From: Ehretia macrophylla
Taxonomy: Eukaryota; Streptophyta; Magnoliopsida; Boraginales; Ehretiaceae
DNA: 64,000 bases
Direction of reading: 5' to 3'
NCBI GenBank assembly: GCA_037974665.1
Contig: CM075772.1
Span: 34,697,052-34,761,051 of the forward strand
The translations under genes were made by a program, and so were the position numbers. Positions 24,473 through 37,414 of this stretch are shown piece after piece. Positions within the stretch are counted from its first letter, which is position 1; each line of letters starts with the position of its first letter. Below the pieces are notes generated by a model. That model saw only the letters and a list, made by a program, of their open reading frames with translations, had not been told where the DNA came from and searched no databases.

Positions 24473-26922
24473 TGTAACACCCCAATCCCTCTCGAGACTG
24501 GAGGTTCTATCAATCGATCTAAACACAACCCAAACCAAACCCGGGCATAAATTTTCAGGGAAAACGGACGGAGTCTCCCCTGTTTCTAGGAGAAAAGTAA
24601 AACCTACGACAGCATATAAGTGGACTAATACCATGTCCAAACATTCAACCACCTCAAGGCCATCCGAGCCTTGGTTCACAACAAGAAAAAGACAAGTAAA
24701 TATACATTCAAGCTTAGCAATTAAACTACACCAACCTATATCATAAGCTAGACTATCATACCTTTCGATCTCTTTTCCTTTGTCATTACAAATATACATT
24801 GAAGTTAAGCTACATTAACTAAATACATAATCTAGTGAAACTTAAATTACATCCCCTTTAACATTAAATACATATAATACATAAAAGCATACAACTTTAC
24901 AACTTTGACAACTCAAGTCACATAGGCATGCAGGACAACTCTTCAAGCACGGACTTTCACGAAATCACGAACTTTCCAGTTAACATGGCATTTCCTGAAA
25001 TGGGGGGGTGAGGTGTGAGGATAAGCAACACGGATACTCAGTGAGGGCGAGACAGATATCGAATTGGAGAGAAAGAAAGTCGTGCAATGCAAATAAGACA
25101 GTTAAGCAATATAACTGATAAATAAGCAATCAAAACAAATAATCAATACAATAAGCAATTACTGAAAGCATTAACACAACCATTCAAACCTATACCACAC
25201 TTTGAAGGCTATGGTTCCCTCATACGAGCAATGTACCATTTCACGAGCGATACATCAATTTGGAATAAGCGCGCATCCACCTTATAACACCAGTTTGGAA
25301 TACCCCGGAAGTATCCATCAATCTACGACCCAAATCTCCCTGGGAGGCAGCCCAAGCGAGAAGAGGGAATAGCTACAGAGCTAGAGCAACCAACATTGTC
25401 AACCCGAGGCTACCCAGAGAGGCCCATCACTCACGTGCTGACATTATGCAATGCAAGACTCGATACAAGGCAATAAACGAGCGATAGCACAATAATACAA
25501 ACTAGTGACAACAAACGAGATAACATGCAATCATAATCAATACTAGCATTCAACTAACTTTTTAAGCATAACAAGCAATAATAAGCAACAATAACACCAA
25601 TTAAACAAGTATATCAAGCAACCCTAAGCATTCTATAGGCATAATATCAAGATAACAAGCAAAATCACAAATCGGCCCCAACTATCAAAACACTACCATT
25701 TCCAAACGAGCCACGAGTTCTAGAAACCGACTTCGCCAATCCTCCTAGGTGGAGGCACGTCTAAGGACCCCGAAACCCTACTTTACCCAAGAATTCGCGC
25801 AAAGCCCCAATTTCTACCTTTGCTCGTTTGAACTACAACTATACCAACCAACCACCCAACGAATGCCATAATCGCACCAAAAGTGCTTCCATTGTCTCCC
25901 GAAACAATGCCAACACGCAAAACGAGAAAATACCAAACTCGACCAAAACGACCTCGACTTTCACTAAGTCGTTTTTCTCTATTTTTCCATTACACATTCC
26001 AATTAAACCACACATTTAGGCATTCTAGCATATCTAGCATCTTCCTACATCAACAGAATGCGTAACGGAGCAACTTCATCGAAACGGGGGTTTACTATTC
26101 ATAATTTACTATTCATCACACAATTTATATTTCAATTCCAAAATTTAACCACAGAAAATGTTAAAAAGTTATAAATACATGTTCTACAATCAATAAGGAA
26201 CATTCTTTAAGCAACAAAACGATTAAAACAACAATCTACGCATAAAATCCAAAAATCAAAGTTTAGATACAAATATTTCAAATGCGCAAATAACGATGAA
26301 ACCCTCACCTTATACGCTCCTAGACGCTAGGAAAACCTCGTAGAGTGTCTCGGAAACCACCCCGCACAAGCCCACGCGAAGAATCGAAGATTTGAAGTTG
26401 AGTTTTTCTTTTTTTTTTCTCCTTCTTTTCCTCATGGTTTCAAGCCTTTTTTTCTCTGTTTTTTTCGTGTGCATTCTGCTTATTTTAAAAAAAAAATGAT
26501 AAGAAGTCAAAGGTCAAAATTCGGTCAACCCGCTAAACCAAAACAGCTATGCGCGACCTTACGAAAACGGCCATAACTTCTTCTAGAAAACTCCAATTCA
26601 CGAACGGTTTGAAGCCTCAGAAACTAGACTCATAGAGCTTTGCAACCATGTATAATTTGCTACCTAACTCTTCCCCAATTGATTCAGATTTAACTCCAAA
26701 GTTGACCCAAAATTTGACTAACTTAACATTGCATTTTTTTTAATTCTAATCCCAAGTTTGCCTTTTATTAAACATTTCAAAAATTTCCACCTTGTCCTAG
26801 TTGGTCAATGTAGATGAAAAGTCAACTAGTTTGGTCAAAGAAGGTGAAAGGTCAATAAAATGCAATTTAAATAAACTTTAAATGCTATTGAATACATGCC
26901 AGGTTCGGGGTATCACACCACT
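24468..26922 (-). mobile_element. Solo Ty3/gypsy LTR D nested in copia, TSD CCACT
   Basis: The LTR spans 24473-26917 (2445 bp), starting TGTAACACCCCAATCC and ending GGGTATCACA on plus (minus orientation). Perfect TSD CCACT at 24468-24472 and 26918-26922. On its sense strand it starts TGTGATACCCCGAACCTGGC, closely like the tandem-array LTRs (TGTGATAACCCGAACCCGGC), so it is a relative of that family. It splits the copia RNase H domain. Confidence 0.87.
25016..25040 (-). promoter_or_regulatory. Conserved LTR hairpin (LTR D copy, weakened)
   Basis: TGAGTATCC...TTATCCTCA in sense. The outer four pairs hold; three inner pairs are mismatched compared with the perfect stem of the tandem-array LTRs. 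The CAG-GA motif follows 19 nt away (24995-24997). Confidence 0.4.
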
Positions 26923-27010
26923 TCCCTAGTGGCTGCAGACATATCCCAGTATTCTGCCTCTACGCTGAATTTTGACCATATTAAGTATTGCAAAATAAAG
27001 GTCTTGCTTT
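26918..27010 (-). mobile_element. Copia RNase H, N-terminal part (split by LTR D)
   Basis: Minus strand reads SVEAEYWDMSAATREVV, the copia RNase H motif with the catalytic Glu (EAEY). It stops exactly at the LTR D target site; the following residues are at 24145-24472. Upstream sequence is shifted and unrecognisable. Confidence 0.7.
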
Positions 27011-28936
27011 TTGCTCTTCCAGGAAATATGAGAATTTCAAAGGAATACACAAAGTCCAGTGGTAGAGCGGCAATCAACAGTGCAATAAGCAGCACAATGA
27101 AGTGAATGTTGTGGTCCCCACGCTTGTGGAATTGAAAGGCGCCCTCGGCAACAACAGCAACCGCAGCAGCAGAGGAACGACAATCAGAGGCAAAAAGAGA
27201 AACAAGTGCCATACATATATTCAGGCCAAGGAGAGCGCCCTCGACGAGAGTTTACCCTGCTTGCATTATGGCTAAGCAAACTTCTGCCTAAATTGCTGGA
27301 GCATAGACTAGTCAGACCCTTCCCTGTCAGTTGTCGTCTGCTTGACCTGGCCCCCCCTCATGCAGCATATGAATGGATTTTCACTAAAAGCCGGCTCTAT
27401 TGACGGATGGATAGGGCCTCCCACTCTGCCATGAGAACAAAGAAAGCCGCACTACCTCCTTGCAGCTTTTCTTGCAGCCTTTCGGTGGTATAGTAGGATG
27501 GATAGCAAAGCTGCCTTCAGCCCCTCGCTTAGTAAAGCACTCTTCGAGCCTCTACCAAATTTCGCTCGCCCAGGTCCTTAGTAGCGTTGACAAAGTCAAC
27601 GACACGAGCAAGGAGTTTACAAAGGCTCGAATACCTATTATTGATAGAGAGCTTATGGCCTCGCCCTTTATAGTCGTGACTGTTGTCATGGAAAGAGAGT
27701 TTGTTTTCTATCAAATAAGCATGCTTAACATAGCCTATAGCATAAAGGCATTCGAGCCGTGTCTAAACTAAATTAAGGGCAAGGGCCCGTAGTCTCTCTT
27801 TTGTGGATACGCTATCCTTTCTAGCTATGGTATGGGGGAAGGGAAGTGAGATCTACCCATTGATTTGATATTAGATGAACGACCGTACTATGATCGTTCG
27901 GGAGATATGAGCCCACGCGCTACACACAATAATGAATTGTTATACGGTCAGTAAACTCTTTATGTTGGCAGCCTATCAAATTGGATCACATATTTTTCAA
28001 TATGTCGTTACATCATGTACATGTATTCGGTCTACAATTTTTTTGATGCTCCTGCTCATGCCCGGAGAGAGAATGGGCATGACTACCCCTCTTCCCGTTC
28101 TACTGTCCAAAGAGGCCGGCCATTCTAAGTTTTGAGGTTGGGTCAGATAGGACCAGATCCAATCAGATCTGATCATAGCTTCGAGTTAAGGTGTCATACC
28201 ACGGCCGAACCGAAAAGGAAGGGGACAGTGAACCTCCTGTCAAGAGGCAAAGGTTGCTTGCTAACTCTCAGCTACTTGTTAGAAGGAAATGTAGCTTGAT
28301 TGTCAGGGGGAATCAACAGGAAGGAAAAAAAAGGTAGATTATTCGATTCTATTTTCTCCTTTGGTAATGATGGGCTTTAAGTGAGAGGGATGTGATAAAA
28401 AATCGTATTTTCTTTGTTTGTATCACCGAGATACCCGAAGGGCCGACCATATATACTTCGGGAGACCTAGCCCATTCAAATTAAAATAGAACGAGCACTT
28501 ATGACTAAGGGGAATGGAATGTCGACCACAGGGTGAGAGAATCTTCTAATACGAGGGCGAGTGATTGGTAAAGTCATTAAACTTAGTCATTTGGATCAAC
28601 ATGGCTGCAAGTGGACTAGGTTTATGTGTTTAAACTAACTATGACCAAAGTCGTGCCTACTTCAACCAAAAAGGGCGACCCACTATTCAAACCGAAAGAA
28701 GTACCTCACCTCACTTACGAAGAAGTAGTTGGAGCTGGGCTCCGAACTATAAGACTTTGCTTTTGTGTTTTTTTTCTAAAAGCAGTCTAATCAAATAAAG
28801 GATCAGACCACTACTGGTGTTCGAACTAGTTATTAATGGTCGGTTTAATTAGTACCCTTTCGGTATGTGTTGCAAGCACTTTCATTTTTAGCCTCTCATC
28901 TTCTGACAAGAAGAAAAACTCGAACAGATAGAACAA
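27011..28936. other. Spacer upstream of ccmFc, no gene recognised
   Basis: Mixed mitochondrial-like spacer. Frames at 27206-27403, 27460-27771 and 27932-28135 have no recognised relatives. The last kilobase is probably the native ccmFc 5' flank. Confidence 0.45.
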
Positions 28937-29134
28937 ATGGACACACTACATAACTTTTTCTTTTTCATTACTTTCATGGTCGTGCCTCGTGGCACGGCAG
29001 CACCCGTACTATTGAAATGGTTCGTTAGTAGATATGTTCCCATAGGTGCCCCTTCTTCCAATGGTACTATAATTCTTATTCCTATCCTTTCATTCCCTCT
29101 TTTAGTCTATCTATATTCCAAAAAATTCATACGT
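28937..29134 (+). pseudogene. ccmFc: ccmFc exon 1, 5' part (split by LTR array)
   Basis: Reads MDTLHNFFFFITFMVVPRGT, then APVLLKWFVSR and PSSNGTIILIPI to KFIR, the N-terminus of CcmFc, a haem-lyase subunit of the mitochondrial cytochrome c maturation (system I) complex in the inner membrane. After codon 66 (CGT, 29132-29134) the frame runs into an LTR (reading CDNPNPAYI and stop). The remainder of exon 1 is 14 kb downstream at 43129. Confidence 0.92.
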
Positions 29135-31738
29135 TGTGATAACCCGAACCCGGCATACATTTAATTGCATTTAATTGCAATTAATTAAGTGGCATCTTAA
29201 ATGTTAGCATTGAATTTTGTGTTTATTTTTAGTTAAACAATCATTTGTAGCTTTATTTTCATATTTCTTTTAGAAGTAATTAAATAATACTTGAGTTAAT
29301 TATTTTAACGGAATATCAACTACTTTTCATATTTATGTTAATCGGTTTTATTTTTCTTGCACCTTAATGCTCGGTTTTCAATTAAATGAAAAGTAGCTCC
29401 GAGCTGGAGTAAATTTTGAACTATGTTGCTTTTCAAAAATTATATTTTCTAAAATTCTTTGAGGTTTAATTGTTATTCTTTTATTGTCGCAAAGTGCATA
29501 GCATATCAAGAGTGATAGTTAGGAAATAATTTCTAGTCCTCAGCAAATAGTGAAAACTAGTATTTAGTGTTTTAATTTTGGTATTTTAAGTTGTATTTAA
29601 CTAGAATTAGATTTGTGTTGGTTGTTTTAGCTTTAAAATGCATAAAACAAGCTTATTTGACCAATTTTTAAGTGGTTTGACCAAGGATTTGACCATCGAG
29701 ATTGTCATCCTTTATAATAGCACATAATAGCATAAAATAAAAATAAAAAAGAGCTGAAAACATAATGGAAAGGGCCGAAAATACAAAGAGAGAAAAAAAA
29801 AGATTTCAACATTCAAATCTTCAATTCTTCGCGTGAGCTTGCACGGGGTAGTTTTCGAGGCATCCGGCGTGGTTTTCCTAGCGTCTAGGAGCGTCTTAGG
29901 TGAGGGTTTTATGTTTATTTGCTAATTTGAATATTTTATGTATTAACTTTAATTTTTGGATTTTATCAGTAGAATGTTATTTTGATCGTTTTGAGGCTTA
30001 AAGAATGTTCCCTAGCAATCGTAGAACATGTATTTATAGCTTTTTAGCATTTTTTGCGGTTGAATATCAAAATTGCAATTTAGATTGATAATTGAATAGT
30101 AAAATAGAATAGTAAACCCCCGTTTCGATGAAGTTGCTGCGTTATGCGTTCTGTTGATGTAGGAAGGTGCTAGATATGCTAAAATGCCTAAATGTGTGGT
30201 TCAATTGGATTGTGTAATGGAAAAACGAAGAAAAATGGCTTAGTGAAAGTTGGGGTCGTTTAGGTCGAGTTTGGCATTTTCTCGTTTTGCGTGAAGGCAT
30301 TGTCTTGGGAGGCCATGGAAGCACTTTTGGTGTGGTTATGGAATTGGTTGGGTGTTTGGTTAGGGTAGCGGTAGTTCAAATGAGCAAAGGGGGAAATCGG
30401 GGCTTTGCGTGAATTCTAGGGTTAAGTAGGGTTTCGGGGTCTTTAGACGTGCCTTATAGTGACCTAGGAGGATTGATGAAGTCGGTTTCCAAAATCGTGG
30501 CTCGTTTGAAAGTAGTAGCGTTTTGAAAGTTACGGTCATTTTGTGATTTTGTGTGTTTTCATAGTGTAATGCCTATAGAATGATTAATATTGCTTGTTAT
30601 GCTTGTTAAAGTTGATTATGATTGAATTTGTATGTCAATTGTTGATAATGCTAGCTAGTATTGTTCTTGTTACTTTATTGATTTTAATTGCTTATTGTAT
30701 CACATGTTGTTATTGACTTGCATTTCAGTGCCTTGCTCGAATATCGTTATATGTCTCGTATTGCATTGCATTAGTGTCAGGCGCGTGAATGATAGGCCTC
30801 TCTGGGTAGCCTCGGGTTGCCTGTGTTGGTTGCTCTAGCTCCGTGTCCTATTCCCTTTTCTCGCTTGGGTTGCCGCCCAGGGAGTTTTGGGTTGTAGAAT
30901 TGCCAGGGTATGTCCGGAGTACTCTAACGGAAGTTATAAGGTGGGTGAGCCGGTGCGTCATCGTTAAAGTCATTGGAGTCATGATCGGTACATTTCTCGC
31001 TCGAGTGAACCATAGCCTTCAGAGTGTAGTATAGGTTTGAATGGTTGTGCTAATGCTTTTATTAATTGGTTATTGTATTGTTTGTTTATATTGAATGCTT
31101 GCTTGTCAATTATATTGCTTAGCTGTACCTATTTGCATTGCACGAACTTCTTTCTCTCCACCTCGATATCTGTCTCGCCTTCACTGAGTATACGTGTTGT
31201 GTATACTCACTCCTCATCACCACATTTCAGGAAATGCCATGTTAGCTGGAAAGTTCGTGATTACGTGAAAGATCATGCTTGAAGAGTTGTCTTGCGTGCT
31301 ATGTGGCTTGAGTTGTCAAAGATGCAAAGATGTATGTTTCATGTGTTGTTTGTATTTAACGTAAAAAAAAAAAGTAATTTAAGTTTTATTAGGTTATTGA
31401 AGTGATTTGAAAAGCTAGTCTATGTATTTAGTTAGTATAGTTTAATTTCATTGCATGTATGTAATTGTCTAAAGGAAAAGAGTTAGAATAGGTTCGATAC
31501 TTGGGAATATGTATATTGTTGTGTTTAATTGTTGAGAACCAAGGCTCGGATGGCCTTGAGGTGTTGTATGGTTGGGACGGTGCTGGTCCACTTATATGCT
31601 ATTACAGATTTTACATTTAGCCTAGAAACATGGGAGACTCCGTCCGTCTTTTCCTAAAATTTTGCCCGGGTTTGGAATTGCGTTGTGATTAGAATGATTG
31701 ATAGAACTCCCGGTCTCGAGAGGGATCGGGGTGTTACA
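29135..31738 (+). repeat. LTR1 of array
   Basis: 2604 bp, TG...CA, first base follows ccmFc codon 66. Contains the shared LTR core at about 30.79-30.99 kb and the hairpin at 31185-31209. PBS TGGTATCAGAGC follows at 31741-31752. Confidence 0.9.
31185..31209 (+). promoter_or_regulatory. Conserved LTR hairpin (array LTR1)
   Basis: TGAGTATAC, 7-nt loop, GTATACTCA: a perfect 9-bp stem. The same is found at 35169-35193 (LTR2) and 39447-39471 (LTR3); LTR4 lost it by deletion. A TTTCAG-GA motif follows 21 nt downstream. Confidence 0.65.
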
Positions 31739-33116
31739 GGTGGTATCAGAGCTTGTTTAGCTTATAAGCCGGGACAGGGTCCTCGGTCCGGTGGGTGGTG
31801 ATCCTTGAATGTGTGCTTGTTAAGTGTGTCTTGAAAGTGTATGCATTCATAATCGTTTAAGGCATGGGTGTATAAATGTGATATATTGGCATTCATACAT
31901 GTCCCATTGAAATGGTAAGAAAGACTTTTTCCTTCCCTGAAGAAAGTGGTTCACAGTTGGTCTTTCAAGGTGTATGGATTGGCAGGAAATGAATGGCATT
32001 TAACTAGCCTTTATTTGGGAGTTGGTGTTTGTCTTTGGAGCTCGGTTATTGGCATACTTCTAAGACTCTTCTTCGTGGTTGGCAATCATAAAAAGATAAC
32101 TTTCATTGGGGTTTCTATATGATGGCTCTTGGTAGTATTCTTTTGGAATTCTTGTTGGGTTTCCTTATTGGCAAGGTTGTATGAAGTACTCACTTGGCAA
32201 ACAGTGCAGAGGCCTCGGAGTTTGGTTTTGTATATTGTGCACCAGCTTAGTATTTTTCCTTAGGGTTTTCGTCTAGCTGGGAAACTATATTTGTTATTCA
32301 ACTTGATTGTCTTATTGGGCAATTCTTGGTACTTTCTTACTGGAGCATTGTTCGGTTATTTTCTTTGGCATCCCCCAGTTGGTTTGGTGATTGGAATTCC
32401 TACCGGACTTATTGTGTAATATTACTCACGGTATTCTTTGGAATTCTTATTGTGTATTCTACTAGTATTTTCCTTATTGGCATTTATCGGAAGATCCTAC
32501 ACTTGGAATTCTGCTTGGACTTGTTATCTTGTATTGTTTACGGCTTCTCATTCGGCCTTTCCACTCAGGGGAAATCTATAATTTCTGGTTACTAAGATGT
32601 TGCGGTAGGGACTTAGTGATTGGAGGATTTCATTTAGAGATTGGCCTTTGGTATTCTTCTCTATATACTTTTACAGAACTTTCAGCTAGGACTACTTACG
32701 GTAATCAGCACTGCATGAGATGCATCTACTCTGGCTATCTTTTAACTTTCTTATTTGGTACTTCATAGACTTCTATTGGAGATTCGTTTGTGGGGTATTC
32801 TTCTTGTCGTTATTGTGCGGTATTAATGACATCTACAATATCTTTGCTTTAGTCGTTATTGGTATTATCTCGGGCCTCGGTTGGAATTTTATTCTTCTTC
32901 GATATTCGTGTCAACGGGATTCTTGTGCGGTATCTACATTTGAGCCTTTATTCGGCATTACTACTTGGAACTTCTTCTAAAACTTCCCTATTGGTTATCT
33001 TGATTAATATACTTGCTCAGCAGCTGATGAAGATTAGTCAGAGTTGGATTTCAGTGGATGTAGAGTTCTATTGGAAGAAGAATTGCGAGGACGCAATTGT
33101 TTTAAAGGGGGAAGGA
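31739..33116 (+). mobile_element. INT1, internal region of non-autonomous element
   Basis: 1378 bp, about 310 bp shorter than INT2 and INT3 because a segment after about 31.84 kb is missing. T-rich with a degenerate TTCTTATTGG-type internal repeat. The frame open in INT2 and INT3 is interrupted here. Polypurine tract at 33104-33116. Confidence 0.85.
31741..31752 (+). promoter_or_regulatory. Primer binding site (tRNA-iMet), INT1
   Basis: TGGTATCAGAGC, two bases after LTR1. The INT2 copy is altered (TCGCATCAGAGC, 35726-35737); the INT3 copy is exact (40003-40014). Confidence 0.85.
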
Positions 33117-35723
33117 TGTGATAACCCGAACCCGGCATACATTTAATGGCATTTAATTGCAATTAATTAAGTGGCATCTTAAATGTTAGCATTGAATTTC
33201 GTGTTTATTTTTAGTTAAACATTCATTTGTAGCTTTATTTTCATATTTCTTTTAGAAGTAATTAAATAATACTTGAGTTAATTATTTTAACGGAATATCA
33301 ACTAATTTTCATATTTATGTTAATCGGTTTTATTTTTCTTGCACCTTAATGCTTGGTTTTCAATTAAATGAAAAGTAGCTCTGAGCCGGAGTAAATTTTG
33401 AACTATGTTTCTTTTCAAAAATTATATTTTCTTAAATTCTTTGAGGTTTAATTGTTATTCTTTTATTGTCGCAAAGTGCATAGCATATCGAGAGTGATAG
33501 TTAAGAAATGATTTCTAGTCCTCAACAAATAGTGAAAAATAGTATTTAGTGTTTTAATTTTGGTGTTTTAAGTTGTATTTAACTAGAATTAGATTTGTGT
33601 TGGTTGTTTTAGCTTTAAAATGCATAAAACAAGCTTATTTGACCAATTTTTAAGTGGTTTGACCAAGGCTTTGACCATTGAGCTTGTCATCCTTTGTAAT
33701 AGCACATAATAGCATAAAATAAAAATAAAAAAGAGCAGAAAACAGAATGAAAAGGGCCGAAAATACAAAGAGAGAAAAAAAAAGATTTCAACATTCAAAT
33801 CTTCAATTCTTCGCGTGAGCTTGCACGGGGTGGTTTTCGAGGCATCCGGCGTGGTTTTCCTAGCGTCTAGGAGCGTCTTAGGTGAGGGTTTCATGTTTAT
33901 TTGCGCATTTGAATATTTTATGTATTAACTTTAATTTTTGGGTTTTATTCGTAGAATATTATTTTGATCGTTTTGAGGCTTAAAGAATGTTTCCTAGCAA
34001 TCGTAGAACATGTATTTATAGCTTTTTAGCATTTTCTGCGGTTGAATATCAAAATTGCAATTTAGATTGATAATTGAATAGTAAATTATGAATAGTAAAC
34101 CCCCATTTCGATGAAGTTGCTCCGTTATGCGTTATGTTGATGTAAGAAGGTGCTAGATATGCTAGAATGCCTAAATGTGTGGTTCAATTGGATTGTGTAA
34201 TGGAAAAACGGAGAAAAATGGCTTAGTGAAAGTTGGGGTCATTTAGGTCGAGTTCGGCATTTTATCGTTTTGCGTGATGGCATTGTCTCTGGAGGCCATG
34301 GAAGCACTTTTGGTGTGGTTATAGCGTTGGTTGGGTGTTTGGTTAGGGTAGCGGTAGTTCAAACGAGCAAAGGGGAAAATCGGGGCTTCGCGTGAATTCT
34401 TGGGTTAAGTAGGGTTTCGGGGTCTTTAGACGTGCCTTATAGTGACCTAGGAGGATTGGTGAAGTCGGTTTCCAAAACCCGTGGCTCGTTTGAAAGTAGT
34501 AGCGTTTTAAAAGTTGGGGTCATTTTGTGATTTTGTTTGTTTTCATAGTGTAATGCCTATAGAATGCTTAATATTGCATTTTATGCTCGTTAAAGTTGAT
34601 TATGATTGAATTTGTAAGTCAATTGTTGATAATACTAGTTAGTATTGTTCTTGTTACTTTATTGATTGTAATTGCTTATTGTATCGCATGTTGTTATTGA
34701 CTTGCATTTCAATGCCTTGCTCGAATATCGTTATATGTCTCGTATTGCATTGCATTAGTGTCAGGCACGTGAGTGATGGGCCTCTCTGGGTAGCCTCGAG
34801 TTGCTAGTGTTAGTTGCTCTAGCTTCGTGTCCTATTCCCTTTTCTCGCTTGGGTTGCCGCCCACGGAGTTTTGGGTCGTAGAATTGACAGAGTATGTCCG
34901 GAGTGCTCTAACGGAAGTTATAATGTCGGTGAGCCGGCGCATCATCATTAAAGTCATTGGAGTCATGATCGGTACATTTCTCGCTCGAGTGAACCATTGC
35001 CTTCAGAGTGTGGTATAGCTTTGAATGGTTTTGTTAATGCTTTTATTAATTGGTTATTGTATTGATTGTTTATATTGAATGCTTGCTTGTCAATTATAGT
35101 GCTTAGCTGTACCTATTTGCATTGCACGAACTTCTTTCTCTCCACCTCGATATCTGTCTCGCCCTCACTGAGTATACGTGTTGTGTATACTCACTCATCA
35201 CCACCACATTTCAGGAAATGCCATGTTAGCTGGAAAGTTCGTGATTACGTGAAAGATCATGCTTGAAGAGTTGTCTTGCGTGCTATGTGGCTTGAGTTGT
35301 CAAAGATGCAAAGATGTATGTTTCATGTGTTGTTTGTATTTAATGTTAAAAAAAGAATGTAATTTAAGTTTTATTAGGTTATTGAAGTGATTTGAAAAGC
35401 TAGTCTATGTATTTAGTTAGTATAGTTTAATTTCATTGCATGTATGTAATTGTCTAAAGGAAAAGAGTTAGAATAGGTTGGATACTTGGGAATATGTGTA
35501 TTGTTGTGTTTAATTGTTGAGAACCAAGGCTCAGATGGCCTTCAGGTGTTGTATGGTTAGGACGGTGCTGGTCCACTTATATGCTATTACAGGTTTTACA
35601 TTTTGCCTAGAAACAGTGGAGACTCCGTCCGTCTTTCCCTAAAATTTCTTCCGAGTTTGGAATTGGGTTGTGATTAGATTGATTGATAGAACTCCCGGTC
35701 TCGGGAGGGATCGGGGTGTTACA
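33117..35723 (+). repeat. LTR2 of array
   Basis: 2607 bp, nearly the same sequence as LTR1 and LTR3. Hairpin at 35169-35193. The PBS that follows carries two changes. Confidence 0.9.
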
Positions 35724-37414
35724 GGTCGCATCAGAGCTTGTTTAGCTCATAAGCCGGGACAGGGTCCTCGGTCAGGTGGGTAGTGATCCTTGAATGTATG
35801 CTTGTTAAGTGTGTCTTAAAAGTGTATGCTTGTATGTGAGATTGTGTGTCTTGACTTGAATGTATGCACCTATGTGATATAATTATGTGTTATGTGTTAA
35901 ATGTTTCTCAAGTAAAGTAAAGTGTCTAGTTGTGCATTGAATTGACCTATTAAATTGACATCGTGAATCAAATTGACCTTGTGAATTGTTATTTGCTTGA
36001 AGTATTGCTTGTAATGTGTGTATTCAAATGTCTTGAATTGGTTATGTCGTGATTTGAATTGATTATGTTGTGCTTGACTTGATTGTCGTGCTTGAGTGAC
36101 TTTGTTGAATAAACGGTTTTATAAACTCTTTTGTAAACTTGCTTGCATAATAGTTTAAGGCATGTGTATAAATGTGATATCTTGGCATTCATACATGTTC
36201 TATTGAAATGGTAAGAAAGACATCTTCCTCCCCTGAAGAATGTGGTTCACAGCTGGCCTTTCAAGGTGTATAGATTGGCAGGAAATGAATGGCATTTAAT
36301 TAGCCTTTATTTGGGAGTTGGTGTTTGTCTTTGGAGCTCGGTTATTGGCATACTTCTAAGACTCTTCTTCGTGGTTGGCAATCATAAAAAGACAACTTTC
36401 ATTGGGGTTTCTATATGACGGCTCTTGGTAGCATTCTTTTGGAATTCTTATTGGGTTTCCTTATTGGCAAGACTGTACGAAGTACTCACATGGCAAACAG
36501 TGCAGGGGCCTCGGCGTTTGGTTTTGTATATTGTGCACCAGCACGGTATTTTTCCGTAGGGTTTTCGTCTAGTTGGGAAACTATATTTGTTATTCAACTT
36601 GATTGTCTTATTGGGCAATTCTTGGTACTTTCTTACTGGAGCATTGTTCGGTTATTTTCTTTGGCATCCCCCAGTTGGTTTGGTGATTGGAATTCCTATC
36701 GGACTTATTGTGTAATATTACTCACGGTATTCTTTGGAATTCTTATTGGGCATTCTACTAGTATTTTCCTTATTGGCATTTATTGGAAGATCCTACACTT
36801 GGAATTCTGCTTGGACTTGTTATCTTGTATTGTTTACGGCTTCTCCTTCGGCCTTTCCACTCAGGTGAAATCTATACTTGCTGGTTACTAAGATGTTGCG
36901 GTAGGGACTTAGTGATTGGAGGATTTCATTTAGAGATTGGCCTTTGGTATTCTTCTCTATATACTTTTACAGAACCTTCAGCTAGGACTACTTACGGTAA
37001 TCCGCACTGCATGAGATGTATCTACTCTGGCTATCTTTTAACTTTCTTATTTGGTACTTCATAGACTTCTATTGGAGATTCGTATGTGGGGTATTCTTCT
37101 TGTCGTTATTGTGCGGTATTAATGACATCTACAGTATCTTTGCTTTAGTCTTTATAGGTATTATCTCGGCGCTCTTGGTTGGAATTTTATTCTTCTTTGA
37201 TATTCGTGTCAATGGGATTCTTGTGCGGTATCTACATTTGAGCCTTTATTCGGCATTACTACTTGGAATTTCTTCTTAAACTTCCTTATTGGTTATCTTG
37301 ATTAATATACTTGCTTAGCAGCTGATGAAGATTAGTCAGAGTTGGATTTCAGGGGATGCAGAGTTCTATTGGATGAAGAATTGCGAGGACGCAATTGTTT
37401 TAAGGTGGGAAGGA
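35724..37414 (+). mobile_element. INT2, internal region of non-autonomous element
   Basis: 1691 bp. Open frame 36415-36891 (158 residues, hydrophobic) also exists in INT3. Differences between copies change residues freely and the composition is repeat-driven, so I do not call it a gene. Polypurine tract AAGGTGGGAAGGA at 37402-37414. Confidence 0.85.

Noticed and set aside
36415-36891. 158-codon hydrophobic open frame in INT2, also in INT3 (40687-41163)
   Set aside because: T-rich repeat-like composition explains hydrophobicity, differences between copies alter residues without restraint, and INT1 has it broken.
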